Source of the DNA: Sphingopyxis yananensis
GTDB lineage: Bacteria > Pseudomonadota > Alphaproteobacteria > Sphingomonadales > Sphingomonadaceae
Direction: 5' to 3'
DNA: 64,000 nucleotides
Assembly (NCBI RefSeq): GCF_020687785.1
Contig: NZ_JAJEWI010000010.1
Coordinates: 62,001-126,000, forward strand
The notes under the pieces are model-generated. The model had not been told where the DNA came from. It did not search any database and saw only the letters and a list, made by a program, of their open reading frames with translations. Position numbers and translations under genes: made by a program. Of the stretch, positions 34,168 through 41,933 are shown piece by piece (position 1 is the first letter of the stretch; every line of letters begins with the position of its first letter).

Positions 34168-34842
34168 ATGAAAAAGATGATCACCCTTTTGGCCCTGAGC
34201 GCATCGGCGATGGCGGTTCCGGCTTTTGCAATGCCAGCAGATGCCGCCAAGGCAGCGGACATGACCCGAGCCCAAGCCCAAAGCCATGCCGAAGCCCGTT
34301 TTGACAAAATGGACGTGAATAAAGACGGAAAATGGGATGCGGCCGATCGTACCGCTCGTCAAAATGCACGGCATGAGGCGCGCTTTGTTGCGCTGGACGC
34401 CAATAAAGACAGCACTGTAAGCAAGGCCGAATTTGATCAGGCCCGCACACAGCGCGAAGCCAAAATGGCAGAACGTCGTACAGCCTTTGCTGCCCAGCGC
34501 GCCGAACGCATGGCAAATGCGAGCGCACCTGCCGCAGGCGACACCGCCAAGGCCGCGCGCGGTGAGCATCGCTTTGCCGGACGGGATGGACGCGGTGGTG
34601 GCCGTCATCATGGCATGATGGGTGGTCGCGGCGGACGCGGTGGCCATGGCATGGGGCCGGATGCGACGATCACCAAGGCAGATTTTGTCGCCAAATCTTT
34701 GACGCGGTTCGACCAAATGGACGCGAATAAGGACGGAAAAGTGACGGCGGCAGAACGGCAGACGGCCCGTGCCGCAATGCGGGCACAGCGTGGCGAACGC
34801 CGCGCCGCGCATATCGCGCCAGCGGCCCCCACGGCAAAATAA
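34168..34842 (+). CDS. Exported EF-hand protein with His/Gly/Met-rich segment
   Basis: 224 residues. Signal peptide (MITLLALSASAMAVPAFA). EF-hand loops lie at 49-60 (DVNKDGKWDAAD), 77-88 (DANKDSTVSKAE) and 185-196 (DANKDGKVTAAE); the second has Ser in place of the central Gly. Between the second and third lies a low-complexity Gly/Arg/His/Met stretch (residues about 138-164, including GRHHGMMGG) that could bind transition metals. Probably a periplasmic Ca2+ or metal-binding protein. It is followed by a two-component system on the same strand, with a hairpin between. A GGAG site precedes the ATG. Confidence 0.85.
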   Translation: MKKMITLLALSASAMAVPAFAMPADAAKAADMTRAQAQSHAEARFDKMDVNKDGKWDAADRTARQNARHEARFVALDANKDSTVSKAEFDQARTQREAKMAERRTAFAAQRAERMANASAPAAGDTAKAARGEHRFAGRDGRGGGRHHGMMGGRGGRGGHGMGPDATITKADFVAKSLTRFDQMDANKDGKVTAAERQTARAAMRAQRGERRAAHIAPAAPTAK

Positions 34843-34865
34843 GCCGGCTTGCAAAGGATGCATCC

Positions 34866-34895
34866 AGCGCCCACCCCTGAAAAGGGTTGGGCGCT
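34866..34895 (+). terminator. Hairpin between EF-hand gene and response regulator
   Basis: AGCGCCCACCCCT, loop GAAA, AGGGTTGGGCGCT: a 13-bp stem with a single mismatch, 24 bp after the EF-hand stop. It lacks a U-run, so it may reduce rather than stop read-through into the regulator genes, allowing much higher expression of the EF-hand protein. Confidence 0.5.
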
Positions 34896-34935
34896 ATGCG
34901 GCTATATATGGCCATTGGCTTAGCGGATTTGGAAT

Positions 34936-35673
34936 ATGATGACCGATATGGAAACGCCCCGTTTGTTGGTGATTGACGATGAACCCTCGATCCGCGAGCC
35001 ATTGGGGGAATATCTGGAATCTCAAGGCTTTTGGGTCGCCACGGCGGCCAGCGCGTCGGAAGCGCGATCGGTCTTGCGCGCGCAATCCGTGGATTTGGTG
35101 ATCAGCGATATCATGATGCCGGGCGAAGATGGCTTGTCCTTGACGCGGCATCTGCGTGAAAGCGGCGATATGCCGGTTATTTTGCTGACCGCGCGGGCCG
35201 AGGATACGGAACGGATTATCGGGCTGGAAATGGGCGCGGATGATTATGTCGTGAAACCCTTTAATCCCCGTGAATTGGTGGCGCGTATTCGCACCGTGCT
35301 GCGCCGGACCCAACAAAGCGGACGGACGATGAGCAGCAGCGGCGTCAGCTATGCCTTTGACCGTTGGTTGCTACGCGAAGTGGAACGGGTTTTGGTGGAC
35401 GAAAATGGCACCGAAGTCGCCTTGTCGTCCGGTGAATTTCATTTGCTGAATGCGTTGGTCCGCTATCCCCGACAGGTGATGAGCCGCGAACGTTTGCTGG
35501 ATTTGGTGCGCGGGCGCGAAGCAGAGATTTTTGACCGCGCTATCGACAATTTGGTCAGCCGCCTGCGCAAGAAAATAGAGATTGATCCCGCCCAGCCACA
35601 AATTGTGAAAACCGTATGGGGCGGGGGTTATACGCTAGCGTGCGAGGTAAAGCGCATGGGGCCAGCAACATGA
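34936..35673 (+). CDS. OmpR/PhoB family response regulator
   Basis: 245 residues. Receiver domain with acidic pair Asp14-Asp15, phospho-acceptor Asp58 in VISDIMMPGEDG, and the conserved Lys in VVKPFNPREL. C-terminal winged-helix DNA-binding domain (SSGEFHLLNALVRYPRQVMSR, given as a region, then IDNLVSRLRKKIE and VWGGGYTLA). The stop overlaps the histidine kinase start as ATGA. Candidate targets are the EF-hand gene and the rcnB-like gene, each preceded by the period-10 TGCGACA repeat. Start ATG 34936 or ATG 34939. Confidence 0.93.
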   Translation: MMTDMETPRLLVIDDEPSIREPLGEYLESQGFWVATAASASEARSVLRAQSVDLVISDIMMPGEDGLSLTRHLRESGDMPVILLTARAEDTERIIGLEMGADDYVVKPFNPRELVARIRTVLRRTQQSGRTMSSSGVSYAFDRWLLREVERVLVDENGTEVALSSGEFHLLNALVRYPRQVMSRERLLDLVRGREAEIFDRAIDNLVSRLRKKIEIDPAQPQIVKTVWGGGYTLACEVKRMGPAT

Positions 35674-37169
35674 TCAAGCGATTATGGCCAAAGGGGTTGG
35701 TCGGCCAGTTGGTGGTCGCCATCGCCTTGGCTTTGTTCGTTGCGCAGGCTGTGAATTTTACCATGCTAGCCCGATCACAAGAACAACGCGCCATCGCCCA
35801 TGGCAGCGGGATGATCGTCGCCCGTATCGCGGATACCGTCGAACGGGAACGGAATGGCGACGGCAATGGTGCTGGTGACGTGCGCGAAGGCATATTTGGG
35901 GCGGATGACAATGCTGCGATGTCGCCCGTCGCCGAACGGCGCGGCGCTCCGCGCGTCCCCGATGACATGCGGGGGGCGGGTGCAGGCTATGGAGCCGGTC
36001 GGGCTGATCATGGCCATCAAGATCATGGACGCGCTGAACCGGATCGGCCGGACCGCGCCATGCGAATGCGGATTACCGATACGCCGGTGGCCTTGCCCAA
36101 AACAGCGGAATTGCGCGAAGATGTCGGAAAATATGTGTCGGATCGGCTAGCCGAGGCTGGGGTTCAAGCGTCATCGGTGCGTGCTTGGGCCATGCCCCGC
36201 CGTGCGCCCGATGGACCCTATGATTTGCGTGGGCCGGTCATTTATGTCTCCGCAGCAATTGATGGGCAATATTATACGGCGCGCGGACGCTTGCCTTATG
36301 ATGGCGGGGGATTGCGTGGGTTCTTATTCTGGCAGACCCTGATGCTCTATTTGCTGCTATTGGGTCCGATTATGTGGATCGCATGGCGTGCGGCCAAGCC
36401 CTTGCGGGAATTAACCCGTGCGGCCCGCGCAACACCCTTGATGCGGGATCATGACCCTGTTCCCGAGGCTGGTCCATCGGATGTGCGCGAACTGACGCGG
36501 GCGTTTAATATGTATCGCGCCCGTATCGACCGCATGTTGTCGGACAAGGATCGGATGCTGGGGGCGGTTGGCCATGATTTGCGCACGCCTTTGGCCAGTT
36601 TGCGCGTCCGCGTGGAGCAAGTGGACAAGGATGTTTTGCGGGAAAAAATGATCGCCAGCATCGATGAAATGACATTGATGCTGACCGATATTTTGGCGCT
36701 GGCGCGTTCTGGTGCGGGCACGGAGGAACCGGAAAATCTGTCTGCGCAAATGATGATGCAGGAATTGGCCGACGAATTTCGCGAGCAAGGGCAGGACGTG
36801 CAGATGGACACGGCATCGCCTGACATCGACACGGTGATACAGGTTCGCCCATTGTTGCTGCGCCGTGCGCTGCGCAATTTGATCAGCAATGCCGTACTTT
36901 ATGGCGTGCGGGCGCGCTTGTCGGTGGTGACAAGCAAGGATGCCGCCGAATTGATCATTTCCGACGATGGCCCTGGTTTGAGCGATGAACAAATTGTCGC
37001 GCTGATGGAGCCTTTTGCGCGCGGAGAAATCAGCCGCAACCGCGCCACGGGCGGGTCTGGTTTGGGCTTGTCCATCGCGCGCGATATTGCGGAGGGCGAA
37101 GGCGGGGCCTTGGAACTGCGCCGCCGCGACGGTGGCGGGCTGGACGCCGTGGTGCGCTTGCCGCGCTAG
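35670..37169 (+). CDS. Sensor histidine kinase
   Basis: 499-residue membrane kinase partner of the regulator it overlaps. First membrane helix about 12-32, periplasmic domain about 33-215, second helix about 217-238, then HAMP. The dimerisation/phosphoacceptor domain has His302 in GHDLRTPLASLR. The ATPase domain has an N box (LRNLISNAVLYG, about 401-412), G1 DDGPG (432-436) and G2 GSGLGL (462-467). The periplasmic part contains a His/Asp-rich stretch (RADHGHQDHGRAEPDR, from about 111), plausible as a metal ligand cluster. The ATG at 35670 is chosen for the ATGA overlap. Confidence 0.93.
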   Translation: MIKRLWPKGLVGQLVVAIALALFVAQAVNFTMLARSQEQRAIAHGSGMIVARIADTVERERNGDGNGAGDVREGIFGADDNAAMSPVAERRGAPRVPDDMRGAGAGYGAGRADHGHQDHGRAEPDRPDRAMRMRITDTPVALPKTAELREDVGKYVSDRLAEAGVQASSVRAWAMPRRAPDGPYDLRGPVIYVSAAIDGQYYTARGRLPYDGGGLRGFLFWQTLMLYLLLLGPIMWIAWRAAKPLRELTRAARATPLMRDHDPVPEAGPSDVRELTRAFNMYRARIDRMLSDKDRMLGAVGHDLRTPLASLRVRVEQVDKDVLREKMIASIDEMTLMLTDILALARSGAGTEEPENLSAQMMMQELADEFREQGQDVQMDTASPDIDTVIQVRPLLLRRALRNLISNAVLYGVRARLSVVTSKDAAELIISDDGPGLSDEQIVALMEPFARGEISRNRATGGSGLGLSIARDIAEGEGGALELRRRDGGGLDAVVRLPR

Positions 37170-37194
37170 CTTGGTTTCGTGCCCAAAAGGATGT

Positions 37195-37227
37195 GCTGAC
37201 GCCCCTGTTCCATGACGGGGCGTCAGC
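37195..37227. terminator. Hairpin between convergent genes
   Basis: GCTGACGCCCC (37195-37205) pairs perfectly with GGGGCGTCAGC (37217-37227) between the kinase gene and the convergent thioesterase gene. Eleven bp of GC-rich stem with an 11-base loop and no U-run; it can serve both directions. Confidence 0.6.
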
Positions 37228-37233
37228 GATAGT

Positions 37234-38046
37234 TTAGGCGTAAAGCGCCACAGCCTGACTGCCTGACACAATGGCTTCGCCCGCGCGATTCCAAATGGTC
37301 ATGTCTTGGACGGAGAAGCCGCGCCGTGTATAGCCGGACACCGACTTCAGCAGCCACCAACCATCGTCCGTTTGCGGATGGCTGCTCAGCATGTTCACGG
37401 TCCAGTTCATCGAACTGATCGGCCCCATTTGCCGGAACATATGCAGGGCCGCCGGCGGAAGCGCATCACCCATCGCCAGCAAAGCCACGACCGGATCGCA
37501 GCTTGGTTGATGGACGAAGCGCACCCATGTCAGCATGTCCGCCTTGTCTTGCCCGATTAACGGTTTTGGTCCGGTTGTTGGGCGCATATCGAAGTGGCTG
37601 GTAAAGCTGGGCCGTGCGGGGTGGGGCGGCATGGGTTCCAAGTCCTCGGGTGCGGGGACATCGGGCATGGACAAGATATTATAGTCCAAATGGCTGTCCC
37701 GTTCCGGCGAGAATGCGAACATTCCCGTTGTGCCAACACCGGCGTCACTGGACACAACAGCATCGACAAATAGGCTGGATTTGGATTGGCGCAGCAAGCG
37801 CGTCGCGACGCTGCAATCGCCGCTGACCGGCCCAACAAAGCTGATTTGGGCATAGCGGAGCGGCGCGTCACAAGGGTGCAGGTGTTTGACTGCCGCCAGC
37901 GCCACCGCGCTGCTGATGCCGCCATAGGCGGTGCGGCCTTGCATCCAACTGGGGTCGATATGGGCAGTGGCATGGTTGCCGCTGTCGTCGGTGGTGAGGG
38001 AGGCCAGCAAATCATCCAAGGAGGGGGTGGTTATCGTGTCGGTCAT
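37234..38046 (-). CDS. Acyl-CoA thioesterase family protein (double hot-dog)
   Basis: 270 residues. The N-terminal hot-dog half (HIDPSWMQGRTAYGGISSAVALAAV, region) and C-terminal half (MNWTVNMLSSHPQTDDGWWLLKSVSGYTRRGFSVQDMTIWN, region) match the TesB-like thioesterase family that hydrolyses acyl-CoA to free acid and CoA. The Asp in the family's catalytic region is represented in QDMTIWNRAGE. It follows the saccharopine-dehydrogenase-like gene on the same strand with a 44-bp gap, so the two are probably co-transcribed and controlled by the palindrome at 39280. Confidence 0.85.
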   Translation of the reverse strand: MTDTITTPSLDDLLASLTTDDSGNHATAHIDPSWMQGRTAYGGISSAVALAAVKHLHPCDAPLRYAQISFVGPVSGDCSVATRLLRQSKSSLFVDAVVSSDAGVGTTGMFAFSPERDSHLDYNILSMPDVPAPEDLEPMPPHPARPSFTSHFDMRPTTGPKPLIGQDKADMLTWVRFVHQPSCDPVVALLAMGDALPPAALHMFRQMGPISSMNWTVNMLSSHPQTDDGWWLLKSVSGYTRRGFSVQDMTIWNRAGEAIVSGSQAVALYA

Positions 38047-38090
38047 TCTGTCCTTCGCCTATATATTGGTTTCATTATTTGGGATAACCA

Positions 38091-39266
38091 TCAGTCTTCG
38101 ATGGCAAAAGTCAGCCCAGCTTCGCGGGTCAGGCGGTCGATCAATTGCTGGCCCAGCAAAGCACCGGGGGTCCAGATGCCGCCTTCGGATTTTGTGCGCT
38201 GGGACAAAGCAATGGCGGTTTCCGCGATCATCCGCGATGTCGATCCATAGCCGGGGTCCAAATCACCCTTGACCGATGCCTTGATTTTCCGTCCATCAGG
38301 ATATTCGCCGGTAAAGAGAATATCGTAAAAGCCGTTTTCCCGTTCTTCCTTGCTCGGCCCTTCGCCCGGTTGCAGGGTGGAACCGCCAAAGGGTGAACCG
38401 CTGGCCAAGGCCTCCGCCATCGCTTTGCCCGCATCACCAATGCTGGTCAGCAGCATTTCGTCATAAACAAAATTCTGGCCCCACCGATGTTTCAGTAAAT
38501 AATTGGTGCGGTGAACATTTTTGGTGTTGATCGGGGCCATGACAAAGGGCGCGGCCCAGCGGCCACTGTCCTCGTCAAATTCCGGCACCAAACCGCTGGG
38601 TTGGTCGGGTCCGTTAAAATCTGGCGTTAAGGCAAAGCTGGATTTCAGCAGCAAAGCGAGCGAGGGTTTGCGGGCCACGGCCTTTAATGTTTCAGTCAGG
38701 CTGGCGATGGTGCCGCCCGATGCGCCGCCTTGCATGGCGCGAACACGGCCTCTGACGCGGGGGGCGGGGGCACCAAAACGGCGGATCGCTTCTTCTTGAA
38801 GGAAAGTAACCCCCAAATCAAAGGGGATGGAGTCGAAGCCGCAGCTAAAGGTAATGCGCGCGCCCGATGCGATGGCGGCGGCCTCATGCTGGTCGATCAT
38901 GTCGCGCATCCAGCCGGGTTCACCGCACAAATCGGCATAGGCCGTGCCCGCCTTGACGCAGGCAGCGACCAGCGCATCACCATAAAGTTGATAAGGGCCG
39001 ACGGTGGATAGCACCACTTTGGTCCGGCTTGCCATATTGGCCAAAGAGGCTGGGTTTTCCGCATCGGCGGCGATCATTGGTGTGTCGGCGGGCGCGCCAA
39101 TCAGGCTGCGCACTTCGTTCAATTTATCGACGCTGCGTCCCGCCATTGCCCATTTGGGCGCGTCGTCGCGGCCTGCATAATGATGGGCAAGATATTCTGC
39201 GACAAGGCGACCGGTGAAACCGCTCGCGCCATAGACGATGATGTCAAATTCACGGGCGCTGGCCAT
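38091..39266 (-). CDS. Saccharopine dehydrogenase-like NAD(P)-binding protein
   Basis: 391 residues. An N-terminal Rossmann motif VYGASGFTGRLVAEYL (residues about 11-26) and following WAMAGRSVDKL are typical of the saccharopine dehydrogenase/trans-acting enoyl reductase group, which includes membrane-associated lipid-modifying reductases. There is a possible amphipathic region after residue 150 (DSIPFDLGVTFLQEEAIRRFG, region). GGGAGAG lies before the ATG. The thioesterase neighbour points to acyl-CoA or lipid metabolism rather than lysine metabolism. The exact substrate is unknown. Confidence 0.82.
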   Translation of the reverse strand: MASAREFDIIVYGASGFTGRLVAEYLAHHYAGRDDAPKWAMAGRSVDKLNEVRSLIGAPADTPMIAADAENPASLANMASRTKVVLSTVGPYQLYGDALVAACVKAGTAYADLCGEPGWMRDMIDQHEAAAIASGARITFSCGFDSIPFDLGVTFLQEEAIRRFGAPAPRVRGRVRAMQGGASGGTIASLTETLKAVARKPSLALLLKSSFALTPDFNGPDQPSGLVPEFDEDSGRWAAPFVMAPINTKNVHRTNYLLKHRWGQNFVYDEMLLTSIGDAGKAMAEALASGSPFGGSTLQPGEGPSKEERENGFYDILFTGEYPDGRKIKASVKGDLDPGYGSTSRMIAETAIALSQRTKSEGGIWTPGALLGQQLIDRLTREAGLTFAIED

Positions 39267-39279
39267 AGATGCTCTCCCA

Positions 39280-39295
39280 TTTACGTAAACGTTAA
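39280..39295. promoter_or_regulatory. TTTACGTAAACGTTAA operator-like palindrome
   Basis: Near-perfect palindrome 14 bp upstream of the saccharopine-dehydrogenase-like gene. It differs at one base from the TTTACGTnnACGTAAA-type sites described for LiuR-like and some TetR-type regulators of acyl-CoA and branched-chain amino-acid breakdown in proteobacteria. Such a regulator would suit the downstream acyl-CoA thioesterase. No regulator gene is adjacent. Confidence 0.5.
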
Positions 39296-39406
39296 GTGGA
39301 AGCTAGTGGAGCATCGCCGCGCGTCAAGGGCCCGTGTATCGAATGATCCGCCTGTGGGGCGGCGGATCATCCCGCGTAGCGCAAATATGGCTGATATTGC
39401 GCTGCT

Positions 39407-39961
39407 TTACAGGCGGGGCAGGGTGACGCCCTGTTGACCCATATATTTGCCAGCGCGGTCCGCATAGCTGGTCTCGCACGGTTCATTGCCTTGCAGGAAC
39501 AGAAATTGGCACGCCCCTTCATTGGCATAGATTTTGGCGGGCAGGGGCGTGGTGTTGGAAAATTCCAACGTCACATGGCCTTCCCAGCCCGGTTCCAGCG
39601 GGGTGACATTCACAATGATACCGCAGCGCGCATAGGTGGATTTACCAAGGCAGATCACCAACACATCGCGAGGAATGCGGAAATATTCCACCGTACGGGC
39701 CAAGGCAAAGCTGTTGGGCGGGATAATGCAAACGTCGGTGGTGCGATCGACAAAGCTGTTGGAATCGAAATTTTTGGGGTCCACCACTGCGCTGTCAACA
39801 TTGGTGAAAATCTTGAATTCCGGTGCGACGCGCGCGTCATAGCCATAGGAGGACAGGCCATAGCTGATGCAGCCATCGCGGCGCTGAGCCTCGACGAATG
39901 GTTCAATCATGCCCTGTGTCTGCGCGGCTTCGCGAATCCATTTATCGGAAAGTATGGCCAT
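39407..39961 (-). CDS. dcd: dCTP deaminase
   Basis: 184 residues, the standard length. Deaminates dCTP to dUTP as the main route to dUMP for thymidylate synthesis. Conserved features: [13 protein letters not shown], the nucleotide-binding [21 protein letters not shown] (region), the catalytic Glu in [21 protein letters not shown] (region), and the C-terminal [15 protein letters not shown]. Transcribed on its own strand between the lipid-related genes and the cytidine deaminase cluster. Two deaminases of pyrimidine salvage (this and cdd) are thus close but in separate units. Confidence 0.95.
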   Translation of the reverse strand: MAILSDKWIREAAQTQGMIEPFVEAQRRDGCISYGLSSYGYDARVAPEFKIFTNVDSAVVDPKNFDSNSFVDRTTDVCIIPPNSFALARTVEYFRIPRDVLVICLGKSTYARCGIIVNVTPLEPGWEGHVTLEFSNTTPLPAKIYANEGACQFLFLQGNEPCETSYADRAGKYMGQQGVTLPRL

Positions 39962-40064
39962 AGTCGCTTGTTGTTCCCCCTCACGGCCTTGATGGCAAGG
40001 CCGGATGTTTCAAATAGCACGCCCGAACAGCGGCCAATAGTTGGTGCCTGCTATGCGGTCAGGA

Positions 40065-40535
40065 TCAATCGTTGATCAAGCCCAAATCCTTTGGCCCAAA
40101 GGCCGCAGGCAATAATTGACTGAGGCGATAGCTGTTCACGCTGCTGCCATCGCCGGACACGCAATGGACGGCAATGTCAGTCTTGGACCGTTCTGCGGCT
40201 TCGTTCAAAATCTGGCGGCAGCGGCCACAGGGATTGACAGCCTCGCTACCCAGCAATTGATCGCCGTCCGGACGCCCGCCGATGATCGCCACTTCGGCCA
40301 ATTCCCCGATCAAGCCATCATTGGCCAATTTAGCAACGGCGCTGGTTTCGGCGCATAAGGTCAGGCCATAGCTGGCATTTTCGACATTGGCCCCCGTCAC
40401 AATGCGTCCATCCTTCAGGCGCAGAGCCGCGCCGACATGAAAGCCGCTATAGGGGGCATAAGCGCGCGATGCCGCGTCACGGGCCGCCGCGATCAAGCTG
40501 AGCAGTTCAGGGGCAGAGGAAAGGGCGCTGGTCAC
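40065..40535 (-). CDS. cdd: Cytidine deaminase
   Basis: 156 residues, tetrameric zinc-type cytidine deaminase (cytidine to uridine). The zinc ligands are visible: Cys61 with catalytic Glu63 in LTLCAETSAV, and Cys103/Cys106 in PCGRCRQ. Substrate-binding NVENASYG lies just before. The start is GTG 40535, four bases inside the GH25 gene (GTGA overlap), with GGAGAAACCAT upstream as ribosome site; a longer frame upstream lies inside the GH25 gene. Co-translated with a lysozyme-like gene, an uncommon partner. Confidence 0.92.
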   Translation of the reverse strand: MTSALSSAPELLSLIAAARDAASRAYAPYSGFHVGAALRLKDGRIVTGANVENASYGLTLCAETSAVAKLANDGLIGELAEVAIIGGRPDGDQLLGSEAVNPCGRCRQILNEAAERSKTDIAVHCVSGDGSSVNSYRLSQLLPAAFGPKDLGLIND

Positions 40536-41311
40536 ATGGTTTCTCCTTCGGGGCGGACAACATTCCAGCCGACGGTGCCGCTGGCACCTGCCAAACGCAC
40601 ATGGCGGTTGGCCTGCCACATGGTCCAAGCATGGGCACCATAGCTTGGTTCAAAAAAATCACGGCGCAGCCAAATGGTGCGGGCGATGCCGTTCGATACA
40701 TCATATTCTTTGTCGAAAGCGGGGCCAGGGGCGATCAGGCTGCGTTTGCCGCTATGCGCCTCAATCTGTGCCAAAAAGGTCGCGAGTTCGGACAATAAAA
40801 GCGCGCGGCTGGGCCGTTCAGAACAACGGTCGTCGAAATCCAACCATACCACGGCAGGCAGGCTGTCAAAACGGCGCGGCACATGGCGAATGAAATTGGC
40901 GGCTTGGTCTGCGGCCAATTGGCACACATTGTAACGGTGCATCGCGCCCACGCGCACCCCCGCTTCGCGGGCGCCCGCCATATTGGCCTTGAAGCGCGCG
41001 TCCGTGCGTTCGCTGCCATCGGTGGCCATGACATAGGCAAAGTCTGCGCCTGCGGCCTTCATCCAGCCCCAGTGAATATCGCCGTTACTGGCATCGACGT
41101 TGATACCCTGCACTGGATATTGCTGGCGGTCGGGCGTCCAGCGCGCGGCCCACCATAAAATGAGCGCAAGGGCCAGCAAGGCGACCAACAGCACAGAGCC
41201 CGCGCGCACGGCCATGCGGCGCAGGCGTTCGGGCATGGCGGCCATAGCAGGCATGGCGGTGCTGGCCGAAACAGACCGTGAATTTCTGCCTGAGGCAGGA
41301 AGGCGTGACAT
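40532..41311 (-). CDS. GH25 lysozyme-like protein with altered catalytic residues
   Basis: 259 residues with an N-terminal membrane anchor (about 37-54, SVLLVALLALALILWWAA), so the domain is probably periplasmic and tethered. The GH25 fold is indicated by GINVDASNGDIHWGWMKAAG (69-88), FAYVMATDGSERTD, MHRYNVC, and MWQANRHVR. Where active GH25 enzymes usually have GID and a DxE pair (LDxE), this protein has GIN (Asn71) and LDFD (Asp158, Asp160). The Glu normally used as acid is therefore replaced by Asp and the first Asp by Asn. It may be a weak or non-catalytic glycan-binding protein. AAGGGA precedes ATG 41311, two bases after the UPF0262 stop. Confidence 0.8.
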   Translation of the reverse strand: MSRLPASGRNSRSVSASTAMPAMAAMPERLRRMAVRAGSVLLVALLALALILWWAARWTPDRQQYPVQGINVDASNGDIHWGWMKAAGADFAYVMATDGSERTDARFKANMAGAREAGVRVGAMHRYNVCQLAADQAANFIRHVPRRFDSLPAVVWLDFDDRCSERPSRALLLSELATFLAQIEAHSGKRSLIAPGPAFDKEYDVSNGIARTIWLRRDFFEPSYGAHAWTMWQANRHVRLAGASGTVGWNVVRPEGETM

Positions 41312-41313
41312 AA

Positions 41314-41811
41314 TTATCCCTTGATGTGCAGGACGCAGATCAGGGTGAACAGGCGGCGCGCTGTGTCGAAGTCGACCGCGATTTTTCCGTCCAACCGGTC
41401 CATCAGCATTTCTGCGGCGTCATTATGCAATGCGCGGCGCGCCATGTCGACCGTTTCAATTTGCTGCGCGGTGGCAGAGCGAATGGCTTGGAAATAGCTG
41501 TCGCAAATGGCGAAATAGTCACGAATAGGGCGTTTGAAACGGCCCAAGCCCAAAATGATCGCTTCCAAAGCAGAGCCATCTTCGCGGCCGATTTCAAATA
41601 CCAAGCGGCCATCTTCGACGCGTAATTTTAGGCGGTAGGGGCCCGCATAGCCATCCGCATGGCCGCGTTGGGGCACGAATTTATTGGCTTCGATCAGATC
41701 GAAAATGGCGACCCGCCGTTCCTGTTCAATGTCCGGATTGCGCCAGACAATCGAGCCTTCGTCAAGCTCGACAGAGATGATGCGCTGTTTCGATGGATCT
41801 GCTTCGGTCAT
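41314..41811 (-). CDS. UPF0262 family protein
   Basis: 165 residues of the alphaproteobacterial UPF0262 family, of unknown function. Conserved stretches: DEGSIVWRNPDIEQERRVAIFDL (region), YRLKLRVEDGRLVFEIG, LGRFKRPIRDYFAICDSYF and MDRLDGKIAVDFDTARRLFTLIC (region). ATG 41811 follows AAGGA by eight bases; a longer frame upstream has no ribosome site. It is the first gene of a unit with the GH25-like gene and cdd, all closely spaced. No signal peptide or membrane segment. Confidence 0.88.
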   Translation of the reverse strand: MTEADPSKQRIISVELDEGSIVWRNPDIEQERRVAIFDLIEANKFVPQRGHADGYAGPYRLKLRVEDGRLVFEIGREDGSALEAIILGLGRFKRPIRDYFAICDSYFQAIRSATAQQIETVDMARRALHNDAAEMLMDRLDGKIAVDFDTARRLFTLICVLHIKG

Positions 41812-41933
41812 GTCGCAATCCTTTCTAGCCAACCGTTTCAGAAGGGCAAGGGAGCAGATGTCATCCTGTGATGGCAACCCAAAGCCGCTACCACCCTATG
41901 GCTTGCGACTTGCACAAAAGGACGGACCGTCGC

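Noticed and set aside
36411..37271. 286-codon minus-strand ORF opposite the sensor kinase
   Set aside because: Antisense shadow; the kinase has all its boxes intact in the other strand.
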